Counted from the stretch's first letter, positions 9,721 through 19,496 are shown. The stretch is DNA of 64,000 nt from Fodinicurvata sp. EGI_FJ10296 (GCF_040712075.1 NZ_JBFCVL010000006.1:372001-436000), one strand, 5' to 3'. Notes: generated from the sequence alone by a model not told the origin. Translations and numbers: made by a program.

Positions 9721-9765
9721 GGTCATGGTGTCGGGGGTCATGGTGTCGGGGGTCATGGTGTCGGG
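9721..9765 (+). repeat. Three perfect tandem copies of a 15-bp unit at the fumC stop
   Basis: The unit GGTCATGGTGTCGGG occurs three times without change, and a degenerate 12-base relative (GGTCACGGCGCC) precedes it at 9709-9720. On the minus strand each unit contains a TGA in the fumC frame, so the real stop (in the right-hand copy) is followed by further in-frame stops. This looks like slippage duplication of the fumC 3' end. Confidence 0.9.
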
Positions 9766-11156
9766 CCGACCATGTTCTCCGGACGCACCAGCCGATCGAA
9801 ATCCACGCCACTCAGCAAGCCCAGAGCCTCGCATGCCGCGCGCAGGGTGATGCTTTCGGCATAGGCCTTTTTGGCTACTTTGGCAGAGTTATCATAGCCG
9901 ATATGCGGGTTCAGTGCCGTCACGAGCATCAGGCTTTCGTGCAATAACTGATCGATCCTTTCCTTGTTGGCCTCGATGCCGGCGACGCAGTTGTCGGCGA
10001 AGCTGTTCGCGCCGTCGGCCAGCAGGCGGATCGATTGCAGCAGGTTGTAGATCATCACCGGCTTGAAGACGTTCAGCTCGAAATGGCCTTGCGACCCGGC
10101 GACGGTCACCGAAACGTGGTTCCCCATGACCTGGGTGCAAACCATCGTCAGGGCCTCGGACTGGGTCGGGTTGACCTTGCCGGGCATGATCGACGAGCCC
10201 GGCTCGTTGGCTGGCAGGATCAACTCGCCAATGCCGCAGCGCGGGCCCGAACCCAGCAGCCGGATGTCATTGGCGATCTTCATGAAGCTCGTGGCGATCG
10301 TATTCATGGCGCCGGAGCATTCGACCACGGCGTCATGGGCGGCCAGGGCCTCGAACTTGTTTTCGGCCGTGACGAACGGCGAGCCGGTGATCTCGGCGAC
10401 CTTTGCGGCAAAGGCCTGATCGAAGCCGGCCTTGCTGTTCAGTCCGGTGCCGACGGCCGTGCCGCCCTGGGCCAGCATGAGCAGCCGGGGCAGGGTGGTT
10501 TCGGCGCGATCGATCGCGTATCGCACCTGTGTCGAATAGCCGGAAAATTCCTGACCCAGGGTCAGCGGCGTTGCGTCCTGAAGATGGGTTCGGCCGATCT
10601 TGACGATGTCATCAAAAGCGCGCGCCTTGGCGTCCAGTGCTTCGTGCAGATGCCGCAATGCGGGCAGCAGAAGATTCTTCAGTTCCTCGACCGCCGCGAT
10701 GTGCATGACAGACGGAAAGGTGTCGTTGGACGACTGCCCCATATTGCAATGGTCATTGGGATGAACCGGCGATTTGGTGCCCATCGTGCCGCCGAGAATC
10801 TCGATCGCCCGGTTCGAGATCACTTCGTTGGCATTCATGTTCGTCTGGGTGCCGGAACCGGTCTGCCAGACGACCAGCGGGAAATGGTCGGCGAGCGTGC
10901 CGTCGATCACCTCGTCGGCGGCGGCGACCATCGCGTTGCCGATTGTCTTGTCCAGGGCGCCCATTTCCATATTGACCAGAGCGGCGGCCTTTTTCTGGAT
11001 GCCGAGCGCGCGGACCAGCGCCGGCGGCATCCGCTCGCCGCCAATCCGGAAATTCTGCAGCGATCGCTGGGTCTGGGCACCCCAGTAGCGGTCGGCGGGA
11101 ACGGCCATTTCACCGATACTATCGGTCTCGATTCGGGTGTTCGGCTGATCGGCCAT
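9753..11156 (-). CDS. fumC: Fumarate hydratase class II
   Basis: Reversible hydration of fumarate to L-malate in the TCA cycle; oxygen-stable, iron-free, homotetrameric type. At 467 residues it has the usual FumC length. Visible motifs are the N-terminal [11 protein letters not shown], the substrate-site loops [12 protein letters not shown] and [13 protein letters not shown], and the family signature [13 protein letters not shown]. The ATG is preceded by GCGAGGC at good spacing. The C-terminus ends within the 15-bp tandem repeat, so the last two or three residues may vary between strains. No oxygen-labile class I fumarase is seen in the window. Confidence 0.95.
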   Translation of the reverse strand: MADQPNTRIETDSIGEMAVPADRYWGAQTQRSLQNFRIGGERMPPALVRALGIQKKAAALVNMEMGALDKTIGNAMVAAADEVIDGTLADHFPLVVWQTGSGTQTNMNANEVISNRAIEILGGTMGTKSPVHPNDHCNMGQSSNDTFPSVMHIAAVEELKNLLLPALRHLHEALDAKARAFDDIVKIGRTHLQDATPLTLGQEFSGYSTQVRYAIDRAETTLPRLLMLAQGGTAVGTGLNSKAGFDQAFAAKVAEITGSPFVTAENKFEALAAHDAVVECSGAMNTIATSFMKIANDIRLLGSGPRCGIGELILPANEPGSSIMPGKVNPTQSEALTMVCTQVMGNHVSVTVAGSQGHFELNVFKPVMIYNLLQSIRLLADGANSFADNCVAGIEANKERIDQLLHESLMLVTALNPHIGYDNSAKVAKKAYAESITLRAACEALGLLSGVDFDRLVRPENMVGPTP

Positions 11157-11309
11157 GGGTGCCTCGCTTTCGGTAGTGTGTCCCGGCGAAGGGTGCCGGC
11201 GACCTGACAGGAGTTTTCGTACCCATGTGTATCCACGGGTCGTTCGGGAATGGACACTGTTTATCCCTGAATACCGCGCCGCGACAAGCGCGCCGATTCC
11301 GACCCCGAC

Positions 11310-12395
11310 CTAAAGCGGTGTGACGCGGGTGACGTGGCCCATTTTCCGGCCCGGTCGGGCTTCGCCCTTGTCGTAAAGGTGCAGGCGGGCCTCCGGGTCG
11401 GACAGGATGGCCGGCCAGTCGCCGGCGGCCTCGCCGATCAGGTTGTCCATCACCGCCCTCCCGGTTGCCGCTATCGAGCCCAGCGGCAATCCGCAGACCG
11501 CCCGGATATGTTGTTCGAACTGGCTGGTCCGGCAGGCGTCCTGGGTCCAATGGCCGGAATTGTGGGGGCGCGGCGCCATCTCGTTCATCAGCAGCTCGCC
11601 ATTGGCCGTTTCGAAAAGCTCGACCGCCAGCAGTCCGACGACGTCCAGCTGCTCGGCCAGTGTCCGACCGATCTCGGCCGCGCGCTCCGCAATGACCGGG
11701 TCGGCCTCGGCCGGGGCCAGAGAACGCACCAGAATGCCGCCGGAATGCCGGTTCTCGGCCAGCGGGAATACAGCGATATCGCCGTTGGAATTTCGGGCTG
11801 CGATGACCGAAAGCTCGCGGCGGAACGCGACCGCCGACTCCAGGATCGCCGGGCGACGGTCCAGCGCCGCCCAGGCGTCGGACAGTTCGCCGGCCGCGTT
11901 GACGCGAACCTGGCCTTTGCCGTCATAGCCGTCGCGCCGGGTCTTCAGAATGGCGGGAAATTCGCTGGCCGCCGCTTGCGCCAGATCCTCCGGCCCGTCG
12001 ATGGCGGCAAACCGGGCGGTCGCGATGCCGTGCCCGGCGGCGAACAGCTTCTCGGCTACCCGATCCTGGCAGACGCCGAGCACGGATGCGCCGGGTCGAA
12101 CGGCCACCAATTCAGCCAGATGCGACACCGCATCGGCCGGCACGTTCTCGAATTCCAGCGTCACGACGTCGACGGCATCGGCAAATCCCGAAAGCGCATC
12201 GCGGTCGCCGAAGTCTGCCACCGTTTCGGCATCCGAGACGCGTGCGGCGGGCGAGCGAGCGTCCGGCGCGAAGATATGCACGCGATAGCCCAGTTCGGCG
12301 GCGGCGAGCGCGCTCATTCGGCCAAGCTGGCCGCCGCCGAGAATTCCGATCGTGGAACCTGGCGGTATGGGGTCGGATGTGAACTTCATCGGCAT
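11310..12395 (-). CDS. purK: 5-(carboxyamino)imidazole ribonucleotide synthase
   Basis: Uses ATP and bicarbonate to convert AIR to N5-CAIR in purine synthesis. The 361-residue protein has an N-terminal Rossmann-like domain beginning TIGILGGGQLGRM, then an ATP-grasp domain with FPAILKTRRDGYDGKGQ and NEMAPRPHNSGHWT, both diagnostic of PurK. It lies 69 bases downstream of purE on the same strand, the normal purE-purK arrangement. An ATG two codons later (12389) could also serve as start. Confidence 0.95.
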   Translation of the reverse strand: MPMKFTSDPIPPGSTIGILGGGQLGRMSALAAAELGYRVHIFAPDARSPAARVSDAETVADFGDRDALSGFADAVDVVTLEFENVPADAVSHLAELVAVRPGASVLGVCQDRVAEKLFAAGHGIATARFAAIDGPEDLAQAAASEFPAILKTRRDGYDGKGQVRVNAAGELSDAWAALDRRPAILESAVAFRRELSVIAARNSNGDIAVFPLAENRHSGGILVRSLAPAEADPVIAERAAEIGRTLAEQLDVVGLLAVELFETANGELLMNEMAPRPHNSGHWTQDACRTSQFEQHIRAVCGLPLGSIAATGRAVMDNLIGEAAGDWPAILSDPEARLHLYDKGEARPGRKMGHVTRVTPL

Positions 12396-12464
12396 CGGTC
12401 TAATCCGGTTTTGGGCTTCGGAACCGAACAGCGAAATTCAGTTCCCGCGAGCGGCAACACCGCA

Positions 12465-13049
12465 TCACGCAGGAGGGTCGCTGGGGATTTCCATGACTGC
12501 CGCGGACTGCGCGGCGCGATAATCGTCGAGCGCATCGCGGATGGCGGCGTCTTCCAGGGCCAGTACCGATCCGGCAAGAAGGGCGGCGTTGACCGCGCCG
12601 GCCCGCCCGATGGCAAGGGTGCCGACGGCGATACCCGCCGGCATCTGAACGATCGACAGCAGGCTGTCCTGACCCTTCAGCGTCCGGCTTTCGACCGGAA
12701 CGCCGAAGACGGGCAGGGGTGTCATGGCCGCGGCCATGCCCGGCAGATGGGCGGCACCGCCGGCGCCGGCGATGATGATCTTCAGCCCGCGCTCGCGCGC
12801 ACCCTTGGCATAAGCCACCAGCCGATCCGGTGTCCGATGGGCGGAGACGATCCGGCATTCGTGCGGGATGCCGAGTGTGTTCAACGTCTCGCTCGTATGG
12901 CACATGGTCTCCCAGTCGGACTGGCTACCCATGATGACCCCGACGATCGGATCGTCCAGCGCATGGCGCGGCCGGTTGGTCGCGGGCGAGGAATCCGGCG
13001 ATTCATCCGGGGCGTTGACCGGGGGGCGGGGCGGCTCGTTGTCGGACAT
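12465..13049 (-). CDS. purE: 5-(carboxyamino)imidazole ribonucleotide mutase
   Basis: Converts N5-CAIR to CAIR, the step after PurK. Class I PurE motifs are clear: [15 protein letters not shown], the catalytic-site SAHRTPDR, and [17 protein letters not shown] chose the ATG at 13049 (MSDNEPPRP), giving 194 residues. The frame stays open to 13166, but the extra 39 residues are not family-like. Even so there is an unusual Pro/Asp/Ser-rich N-terminal tail of about 30 residues before the domain, plus a short C-terminal extension. Confidence 0.93.
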   Translation of the reverse strand: MSDNEPPRPPVNAPDESPDSSPATNRPRHALDDPIVGVIMGSQSDWETMCHTSETLNTLGIPHECRIVSAHRTPDRLVAYAKGARERGLKIIIAGAGGAAHLPGMAAAMTPLPVFGVPVESRTLKGQDSLLSIVQMPAGIAVGTLAIGRAGAVNAALLAGSVLALEDAAIRDALDDYRAAQSAAVMEIPSDPPA

Positions 13050-13216
13050 GGTCTCGATCACTTGGCAGATTGGCGCTTGGGGAATGGACGCCTGGGTAAA
13101 GCGGCCTGAGACAAAGTGGCTGCTGTTGTGCGCGGACGTTTTAGGGCGAAGACCGGAATGCCGCAACCCGTGACGCCACCGTTGCTCGGGATCGGGGCCG
13201 CAAAATCACCGCGCAT

Positions 13217-13429
13217 TCATGCAATAATATCGGGGACCAGACGGCTTTCAAGGCGCGTTATCTCGTCCTTGATTGCAAGCTTGCGCTTTTTAAACCTTTG
13301 TAGTTGTATCGCGCTGAAATGCGGATCCTGTGACAGACGCTCGATGGCAGCGTCCAGATCGCGATGCTCCGTCAGGAGCGCGGCTACCCGTTCCCTAAGG
13401 GCGTCTGTATCGTTATAAAGCGTGTCCAA
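13217..13429 (-). CDS. DUF465 (YdcH-like) small protein
   Basis: A predicted helical hairpin of 70 residues with the DUF465 pattern: HRDLDAAIERL in the first helix and LQRFKKRKLAIKDEITRLE in the second. The family function is unknown. I chose the TTG at 13429 because AAGGTG lies five bases upstream; the open frame extends further but with unlike sequence. A second DUF465 gene occurs at 14952 on the other side of pfk, in the opposite orientation. Confidence 0.8.
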   Translation of the reverse strand: MDTLYNDTDALRERVAALLTEHRDLDAAIERLSQDPHFSAIQLQRFKKRKLAIKDEITRLESRLVPDIIA

Positions 13430-13630
13430 GGATGCACCTTTCGTCGACCCTGAAATCACTATATCAGGCAAAAGCACCGACCGGGAAGGCGAAAGAGATC
13501 GCAGCGCGCTGTTACGGGCCAACCGATGTTGTGATAAAAGACCGGTGTTTTACGATCCTGGGTTGCGCTTCCAGGGTCCGGTAGTAGATCGAGCGCTCGA
13601 ATTTCGACAACCACGAAAGAGTCTTTCGTT

Positions 13631-14713
13631 ATGGCAAACAACAAGCGCATCGGGCTGCTGACAAGCGGCGGTGACTGCGCCGGTCTCAACGCGGTAATCC
13701 GTGCGGTAGTAAACCGCGCTGACGAGTTGGGCTGGACCGTGATTGGAATCAAGGAAGGTACGGCGGGGCTGTTGACGCGGCCGCTGCGGTACGAGGTTCT
13801 CAAACCCGAAATGTTCTCCGGCCATATGATGCGCCAGGGCGGAACGGTGCTCGGCACGACCAACAAGGGTAATCCGTTCGCCTATCCCATGGCCGACGGC
13901 AGCGTGAAGGATCGGGCCGACGAAATCATCGGCGGAATCCGCGAACTGGGTATCGACAGTGTCATCGGCATTGGGGGCGATGGCAGCTTTGCCATCCTTC
14001 GCAAGCTTTTCGGCCGGGGCAACATCAACTTCGTCGGCATTCCCAAGACCATCGACAATGATGTCGGCCTCACCGAATATTCCGTCGGGTTCGACACCGC
14101 CGTGATGGTGGCGACCGAGGCGCTCGACCGTTTGCAGCCAACGGCCGCCAGCCATGCCCGCGTCATGGTGCTCGAGGTCATGGGTCGTGACGCCGGCCAC
14201 ATCGCTCTGAATGCAGGTATTGCCGGCGGCGCCGACGTCATCCTGATCCCGGAGATCGACTATTCCGTAGAGGGCGTTGCCGCCAAGATCGAGAAGGTGC
14301 GCAGCCAGGGCCGGAACTTTGCCCTGGTCGTTGTCTCCGAAGCGGTGAAAACGCTCGATGGCGGAGTCCGTCAGAAGGAATATCACGGCGGTGAAAAACG
14401 ATTCGGCGGCATCGGCGATTATCTGAGCGAGAAAATCGCCACGGCTACCGGTGCGGAAACCCGCGTCACGGTGCTGGGCCATGTTCAGCGCGGTTCGTCG
14501 CCAACCTGGAACGACCGAATGATCGCTTCGGCATTCGGCGTTCACGCCGTCGACCTGGTGGCCGAGGGGAAATTCGACCGGATGGTTGCCTGGACGAACC
14601 GGCAGGTCGTGGATGTCTCGATCGAAGAGGCGATTGCGAATTATCAGGCTGTTTCGTCGGATTCGGCGCTGGTCAGGACAGCGCGCGGTCTGGGCATCTA
14701 TATCGGTGACTAG
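13631..14713 (+). CDS. pfkA: 6-phosphofructokinase (group III, mixed-signature)
   Basis: Phosphorylates fructose-6-phosphate at C1, a committed glycolytic step. The 360-residue protein has the N-terminal LLTSGGDCAGLNAVIR, the active site PKTIDNDV and the sugar-phosphate site VMEVMGRDAGH-like region near residue 175. The phosphoryl-donor positions are mixed. IGGDGS gives Gly118, equivalent to Gly104 of E. coli PfkA and typical of ATP use. IPKTIDND gives Lys139, equivalent to E. coli Gly124, where lysine is typical of PPi enzymes. In characterised relatives the Gly/Lys pair is ATP-dependent. A strong terminator follows 35 bases after the stop. Confidence 0.92.
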   Translation: MANNKRIGLLTSGGDCAGLNAVIRAVVNRADELGWTVIGIKEGTAGLLTRPLRYEVLKPEMFSGHMMRQGGTVLGTTNKGNPFAYPMADGSVKDRADEIIGGIRELGIDSVIGIGGDGSFAILRKLFGRGNINFVGIPKTIDNDVGLTEYSVGFDTAVMVATEALDRLQPTAASHARVMVLEVMGRDAGHIALNAGIAGGADVILIPEIDYSVEGVAAKIEKVRSQGRNFALVVVSEAVKTLDGGVRQKEYHGGEKRFGGIGDYLSEKIATATGAETRVTVLGHVQRGSSPTWNDRMIASAFGVHAVDLVAEGKFDRMVAWTNRQVVDVSIEEAIANYQAVSSDSALVRTARGLGIYIGD

Positions 14714-14748
14714 GCTCCGGTGTGAATGCCGATCGGATCGACGAGATC

Positions 14749-14779
14749 AGGGGCGCCCCATACGGGGCGCCCCTTTTTT
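14749..14779 (+). terminator. Rho-independent terminator of pfk
   Basis: A perfect 11-bp GC-rich stem (AGGGGCGCCCC with its complement), an ATAC loop and six T residues. Confidence 0.93.
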
Positions 14780-14951
14780 GCGCAAAATTAGCCCTTCATA
14801 ACCATAAAGTTCCCGGTTTTGTGGCAATTCTTCTATCCGTATCGCAACAGGATTGAAATTTCGGACAAAGGCCCCCACTGTAATAGATGGAAAGGTACTC
14901 TCGAAAATGGGTAACTTTCTGATCATTCTCAAACAGGAGGAGGGACGACAG

Positions 14952-15122
14952 ATGCCTCATCAAGAGCGTTTCGAGTCACTGAAGGTGAAGCACCAGACCT
15001 TGGAGTTTGCGCTTGAAACCGAAGGCCAGCGCCCTTATCCGGATCCTGACAAGATACACACGCTGAAGCGTGAGAAATTGCGCATCAAAGACGAGATGGC
15101 CCGAATGGCGCCGGGCGCCTGA
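14952..15122 (+). CDS. DUF465 (YdcH-like) small protein
   Basis: A 56-residue protein beginning MPHQERFESLKVKHQTLE and ending with the family signature IHTLKREKLRIKDEMARM. The ATG at 14952 follows an exceptionally strong AGGAGGAGGG ribosome-binding site, which decides the start against the longer open frame from 14853. Function unknown; a paralogue lies at 13217-13429. A terminator-like hairpin lies about 200 bases downstream. Confidence 0.85.
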   Translation: MPHQERFESLKVKHQTLEFALETEGQRPYPDPDKIHTLKREKLRIKDEMARMAPGA

Positions 15123-15325
15123 TGCCCCGGATTGATACGCCAGAACCAGGACAGTACCGGAAACTGATGGCAGGCAAAGTGCCCGTTCCGGGGGCTTCGA
15201 AAATTCTGAATCAAGTACGATGAACAGCGTGGGGACCAGCGAGGCCAGTACGACTGGTACGGCAAATCGCAAAAGCGTTTACCCGGCGTGGCTTTATGCC
15301 GCAGCATGGTCGTCCGCACATAATT

Positions 15326-15354
15326 AAAGGGGAACCCTGGGGGTTCCCCTTTTT
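15326..15354. terminator. Bidirectional terminator between DUF465 gene and trcR
   Basis: A stem with arms AAAGGGGAACCC and GGGTTCCCCTTT around a TGG loop, with T residues on the right and A residues on the left. It can stop transcription from both converging genes. Confidence 0.88.
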
Positions 15355-15378
15355 ATTGGGACCGATCGATGCCCCGGA

Positions 15379-16266
15379 TCAGGATCCGTGATTACGATCG
15401 GCATCACCACCGACCGGCTCGTCCTCGTCGGCCTCGCTGTTGGGCGAAGCCGGCGGGTCGGCCTGATCTGCAGCATCCGGGGATACCGTTTCCGGGGTGT
15501 CTTCACCCACATTGTCGTCGTCCGGCTTGTTTTCGGCCTCGGCCTCGGCCGCGGGACGGCGGGAAAACAGTTCCTCCGCCGCCCGGGCGGCGTCACGCGC
15601 TGTCGGCGCTTCCTCGTGACGTGGCGGTGGCGTGTACCCACCGAAGATCGTGGAAATGTCGGGCTGCTGTTCCTCTTCCGACGGGCCGGGATCCGGCACG
15701 GCATCCGGATCAAGATAGGGATTCGGTGCCTCGCGCGGCGGGGCTCCCGCCGGACGCGCCTTCTCCAATGCGTCGGTCAGATCCTGCTGCGTGCAGAGGC
15801 CGACCAGAACGGGGCTGCGCGCCTTGATGTTCTGGCTGTTCCAGTGCGTCCTGTCGCGCACGGCCTTGATGGTATTCTTGGTCGTACCAATCAGCCGGCA
15901 CAGCGCGGCATCCGACAATTCAGGTGTTTGCTTCAGCAGCCACGCGATGGCATCCGGCTTGTCGCCCCGCTTGGTCACCGGCGTGTAGCGCGGTCCTTTT
16001 TGCCGGACCTTGGGTTCCGGCAAATCGGTTTTTCTCAACCGAAGCGAGGCTTTCGGGTCGGCCTGGCACCGGTCGATTTCGCCCTGCGTCAACTGGCCGT
16101 TCTGGACCGGGTCCATCCCGACCATGCCGCTGGCAACCTCCTGGTCGGCGATCGCCTGGATTTCCAACTCGTGCAAGCCACAGAAATCCGCGATCTGCTG
16201 GAATGTCAGCGCCGTGTTCTCAACCAACCAGACGGCGGTCGCCTTCGGCATCAGTGGCTTCGCCAT
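15379..16266 (-). CDS. trcR: DUF1013 family cell-cycle transcriptional regulator (TrcR)
   Basis: Matches the alphaproteobacterial DUF1013 family, named TrcR after the Caulobacter protein that associates with transcription of cell-cycle genes. The conserved core (about 1-175) begins MAKPLMPKATAVWLVENTAL and contains two helix-turn-helix-like segments, LTFQQIADFCGLHELEIQAI and LSDAALCRLIGTTKNTIKAV. The core is followed by about 120 residues rich in Pro, Asp, Glu and Ala, an acidic tail longer than I expect for the family. The ATG at 16266 follows GGAGGAACG; the open frame reaches 16377 but without similarity. Confidence 0.88.
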   Translation of the reverse strand: MAKPLMPKATAVWLVENTALTFQQIADFCGLHELEIQAIADQEVASGMVGMDPVQNGQLTQGEIDRCQADPKASLRLRKTDLPEPKVRQKGPRYTPVTKRGDKPDAIAWLLKQTPELSDAALCRLIGTTKNTIKAVRDRTHWNSQNIKARSPVLVGLCTQQDLTDALEKARPAGAPPREAPNPYLDPDAVPDPGPSEEEQQPDISTIFGGYTPPPRHEEAPTARDAARAAEELFSRRPAAEAEAENKPDDDNVGEDTPETVSPDAADQADPPASPNSEADEDEPVGGDADRNHGS

Positions 16267-16529
16267 CGTTCCTCCTTCGAACCCTCGGTATCCAAATGCC
16301 GCGCCATAATCCATTCGAACCCCGATCCGCGTGGAAACCGGAACGGGCCTTCGCCCCGCCGATCGCGGGACATTCATTGCAATGTCTGGCTGGCGTCAAT
16401 GCCCTGAATATAGGCAGCGGGCCCGTTTCCGCAAATGAATTCCGGCCCTTGTACCGATTTGGTCCCGTCCCGCCGCGGCGGTCGTTGCCGGCTCGTACGG
16501 TCGGCGTGCGGACTCCGGTCAGCCGATGC

Positions 16530-19496
16530 TCAGCCGTTTCCTGCAAGGACCTCTCTCAGCTTGCGCGAAAGTTCCTCGCGCCGATACGGCTTGGGCAGGA
16601 ACGGACCGCAGACGGCCGCTTCATCGTCGCTCCCGGAATTGCGCTCGGTACAGCCCGAAGTGAGCAGGATCGGCAGATCGGGCCGTATCCGTGCGACTGT
16701 CTCTGCCAGCTGGCGCCCGTCCATGGCGCCGGGCATGATGATGTCGGTGAACAGCAGGTCGAAACCGTCATCGCCATCAAGCGCCTGGAGCGCGGATTCG
16801 GCATCGACAACGGCGCTGACCCGATATCCGAGCGCCTTCAGCTGAAGCGTGGCGTAATCGCGCACCAGTTCATCGTCCTCGACCAGCAGGATCAGTTCGT
16901 TGCCCGATTGACCCGCGCCATCCGACAGGATGTCGGGCGCCGGAACGGGGGTTGGTGCGCGCGGCAGATAAAGATGAATCGACGTCCCGCACCCCACTTC
17001 CGAATAGGCACGAATGTGTCCACCCGACTGCATGACGAAGCCATAGACCATGCTCAGGCCCAATCCACTGCCTTCGCCGACCGGTTTGGTTGTAAAGAAC
17101 GGTTCGAACGCCTGTTGGAGCGTTCTGGAATCCATCCCGATCCCGGAGTCCGCGATCTCCAGCAGGACGTATTCGCCCGGCGTTATCGGATCGCCCGGAT
17201 TGCCTGTTGCCTCCTTGATGATGACGTTGTGCATGTCGATCGCCAGCCGGCCGCCGCCGGGCATCGCCGCGCGCGCATTGATCGCGAGGTTCAGGATGGC
17301 GCTTTCGAGCTGCGGGACGTCCACAAGGGCCCACCACAGATGGTCGCCCGGTGCGACCTTGACCTCGATGGCCGGTGTGAGGGTCCGCCGTAGCATGTCC
17401 TCCATGCCGCAGATCACGCGACTTACGTCCACGACCGTGGGATAAAGAGGCTGTTTGCGGGCGAAGGAAAGCAGCCTGCTGGTCAGATTCGCGCCGCGGC
17501 TCGCAGCCTGCGCCGTTGCATCGGCCAGTTTCCGGATCGGGCTGTCGGCAGGCGCCAGTTCGGTCATGATGTCAACGTTGCCCAGGATGATCGTCAGAAG
17601 ATTGTTGAAGTCGTGGGCGATGCCGCCGGTCAACTGCCCGACGGCGTCGAGACGCTGCGACCGCCGCAATTGTTCTTCCAGCTCCTTCTGCGGGGTCAGA
17701 TCGACCATATTGCCGATCATTCGCACGGCCTTGCCGTTCTCGTCGCGCAGGATCATCGCCCGCTCACGAATGAGAACATGGGAGCCGTCTTCCCTTGCGA
17801 ACCGGTATTCGTGCTGCCATTGCGCGGCATCGGATGAGATGGCGGCATCGGCGCTTGCAACCACGGCTTCGCGCTCGTCGGGATGAATCGCGTTGATCCA
17901 GTATGACCGCGTCCGATCCTTCTTGTCCGGATCCAGGCCGAATCGCGGCACGCTGTTATCTGCCTGCCAGATCAATCCCGTGACGAGATCGTGTTCCCAG
18001 ACAACGTCGCTGGTCGCCTGCGCAACCACACGAAACCGCTCCTCGGCCCGTTTCCGTGCCGTGATATCCGATTCCGAGATTATGACCCGCGCCGGTTCGT
18101 CCGGATCGCGGAACATCCGTACAAGAAGATCGAGCCGCTCGCCCTTGCAGTTGATGACCGAATATTCAGTTTCCCGGTGGAAGTGGCCTTCAGCCAGGGC
18201 GATCAGGTGCTGCTTGAACGCGTCCCGGCCTTCTTCGCTGTCGCTCAGGCCCCGCACCAGGGCAACGAGATCGTCCAGATGATCAGCACCATAGAGTTCA
18301 AGGGCATAGGCGTTGACGTCCGTAATATCGAGAGCGTCGATCGTGTCTTTCACGAATGCCGGATTGTCGTCGAGCCATGCCGCAAAGTCGCCGCCGCACT
18401 GGCCGAGCGCCCAATCGACCATCCTGATGATTTCTGAAACGTCTTCTTCCCAAACCGCCACTGGCACGAGATTGAACATCGACCGACAGCGGGCCTCGCT
18501 GAGCCGCAGCCGGTCGCGTTCGCGGCTGCGCTCGACAGCGATCCTGACATACTGGCCGACCCTCTGAATGAGCGCGATGTCATCGGGTGCGGGCGTCTTC
18601 GGCTGCCCATAGTACAACGCGAAGGTGGCGATGGCGCGGCCGGTGGCGTCGAGAACCGGTGTTGACCAGCAGGCCCTGAGACCGAAGCCTGTAACGACTT
18701 CGGCGGCGCTGGCCCATAACGGACTGGTCGCGGTGTCTTCGACGACGACCGTGGTTCCCCGGGCCACGGCCGTCCCGCACGAACCGACCCCTTCCGCGGC
18801 CACCAACCCGTCGACAAGCAGATTGAAACCTCCCGGCAGCCGTCCGGCGGCGCCCACGCGCAGACGGCCCTCGTCGTCGACCAGAAGGATCGAGGATCGC
18901 GCCGCAGGCAGAGTATCATCCACACGCCGGACGATATCCGAAAGAATATCGCCCAGCGGCGTATCGGTCCCCGACAGCCGCAGCACCGATGCCTCGATTC
19001 CCTGAAGGTCCAGTTCGCGCCGCTTTTCCGATGCGTCGTAAGGACGGGAAGCGTGCTCCCCGTCCTTGAGGTCCTGCTCCTTGACGACAGCCGCTGCCGT
19101 CCGCGCGAAGCCGAGAAAGACCGTTCGCATGTCGTGCGACCATGCCTGGGCGTTCGGGGCGGCCGCGATCAGTTCGCCGATCTGCCGGCCGTGGTCGTCG
19201 GCCAATGGTGCCACCGCTGCGAAACCGATGCGCGCCGGGTCGACAAACAGGCCGCCAAAGGGCGACCGCGTCAGTTCCGAAATGCCGGTCCCAAAATCCT
19301 CGGCGACGACTGATTCCCGGGGGCCGATTCGGGCGGCATCGCCGCGGACGACGGACGGCAGTCCCCCAACGGCGGCGGCGAAGAGCCGGCTGTTGTGCAG
19401 CCGGATACCCACCATCGGGACACGCAGCACCTGAGCCGCGAGGGACATCAGGCTATCCAGCGACGCCAAGGGCGCAGGTAGGGGACCGGGGCTCAT
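16530..19496 (-). CDS. Hybrid sensor histidine kinase (GAF-GAF-PAS-PAS-HisKA-HATPase-REC)
   Basis: A soluble 988-residue kinase with no membrane segment. Order: GAF domain (about 5-145), second GAF (about 165-330, with VGSCGTAVARG), two PAS domains (about 340-480 and 490-610), a phosphoacceptor helix with His in LTGGIAHDFNNLLTIILGN, an ATPase domain (NLAINARAAMPGGG as N box, then GSGLGLSMVYGFV) and a C-terminal receiver (ELILLVEDDELVRDY, LLFTDIIMP with the phospho-Asp). It probably senses a cytoplasmic small molecule or redox state. It starts 52 bases after the quinone oxidoreductase stop and may be cotranscribed with it. No separate response regulator is adjacent. Confidence 0.92.
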   Translation of the reverse strand: MSPGPLPAPLASLDSLMSLAAQVLRVPMVGIRLHNSRLFAAAVGGLPSVVRGDAARIGPRESVVAEDFGTGISELTRSPFGGLFVDPARIGFAAVAPLADDHGRQIGELIAAAPNAQAWSHDMRTVFLGFARTAAAVVKEQDLKDGEHASRPYDASEKRRELDLQGIEASVLRLSGTDTPLGDILSDIVRRVDDTLPAARSSILLVDDEGRLRVGAAGRLPGGFNLLVDGLVAAEGVGSCGTAVARGTTVVVEDTATSPLWASAAEVVTGFGLRACWSTPVLDATGRAIATFALYYGQPKTPAPDDIALIQRVGQYVRIAVERSRERDRLRLSEARCRSMFNLVPVAVWEEDVSEIIRMVDWALGQCGGDFAAWLDDNPAFVKDTIDALDITDVNAYALELYGADHLDDLVALVRGLSDSEEGRDAFKQHLIALAEGHFHRETEYSVINCKGERLDLLVRMFRDPDEPARVIISESDITARKRAEERFRVVAQATSDVVWEHDLVTGLIWQADNSVPRFGLDPDKKDRTRSYWINAIHPDEREAVVASADAAISSDAAQWQHEYRFAREDGSHVLIRERAMILRDENGKAVRMIGNMVDLTPQKELEEQLRRSQRLDAVGQLTGGIAHDFNNLLTIILGNVDIMTELAPADSPIRKLADATAQAASRGANLTSRLLSFARKQPLYPTVVDVSRVICGMEDMLRRTLTPAIEVKVAPGDHLWWALVDVPQLESAILNLAINARAAMPGGGRLAIDMHNVIIKEATGNPGDPITPGEYVLLEIADSGIGMDSRTLQQAFEPFFTTKPVGEGSGLGLSMVYGFVMQSGGHIRAYSEVGCGTSIHLYLPRAPTPVPAPDILSDGAGQSGNELILLVEDDELVRDYATLQLKALGYRVSAVVDAESALQALDGDDGFDLLFTDIIMPGAMDGRQLAETVARIRPDLPILLTSGCTERNSGSDDEAAVCGPFLPKPYRREELSRKLREVLAGNG

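Noticed and set aside
11334-13109. A 591-codon open frame antisense to purK and purE
   Set aside because: The opposite strand carries two clear purine genes with motifs; this frame has no recognisable domain.
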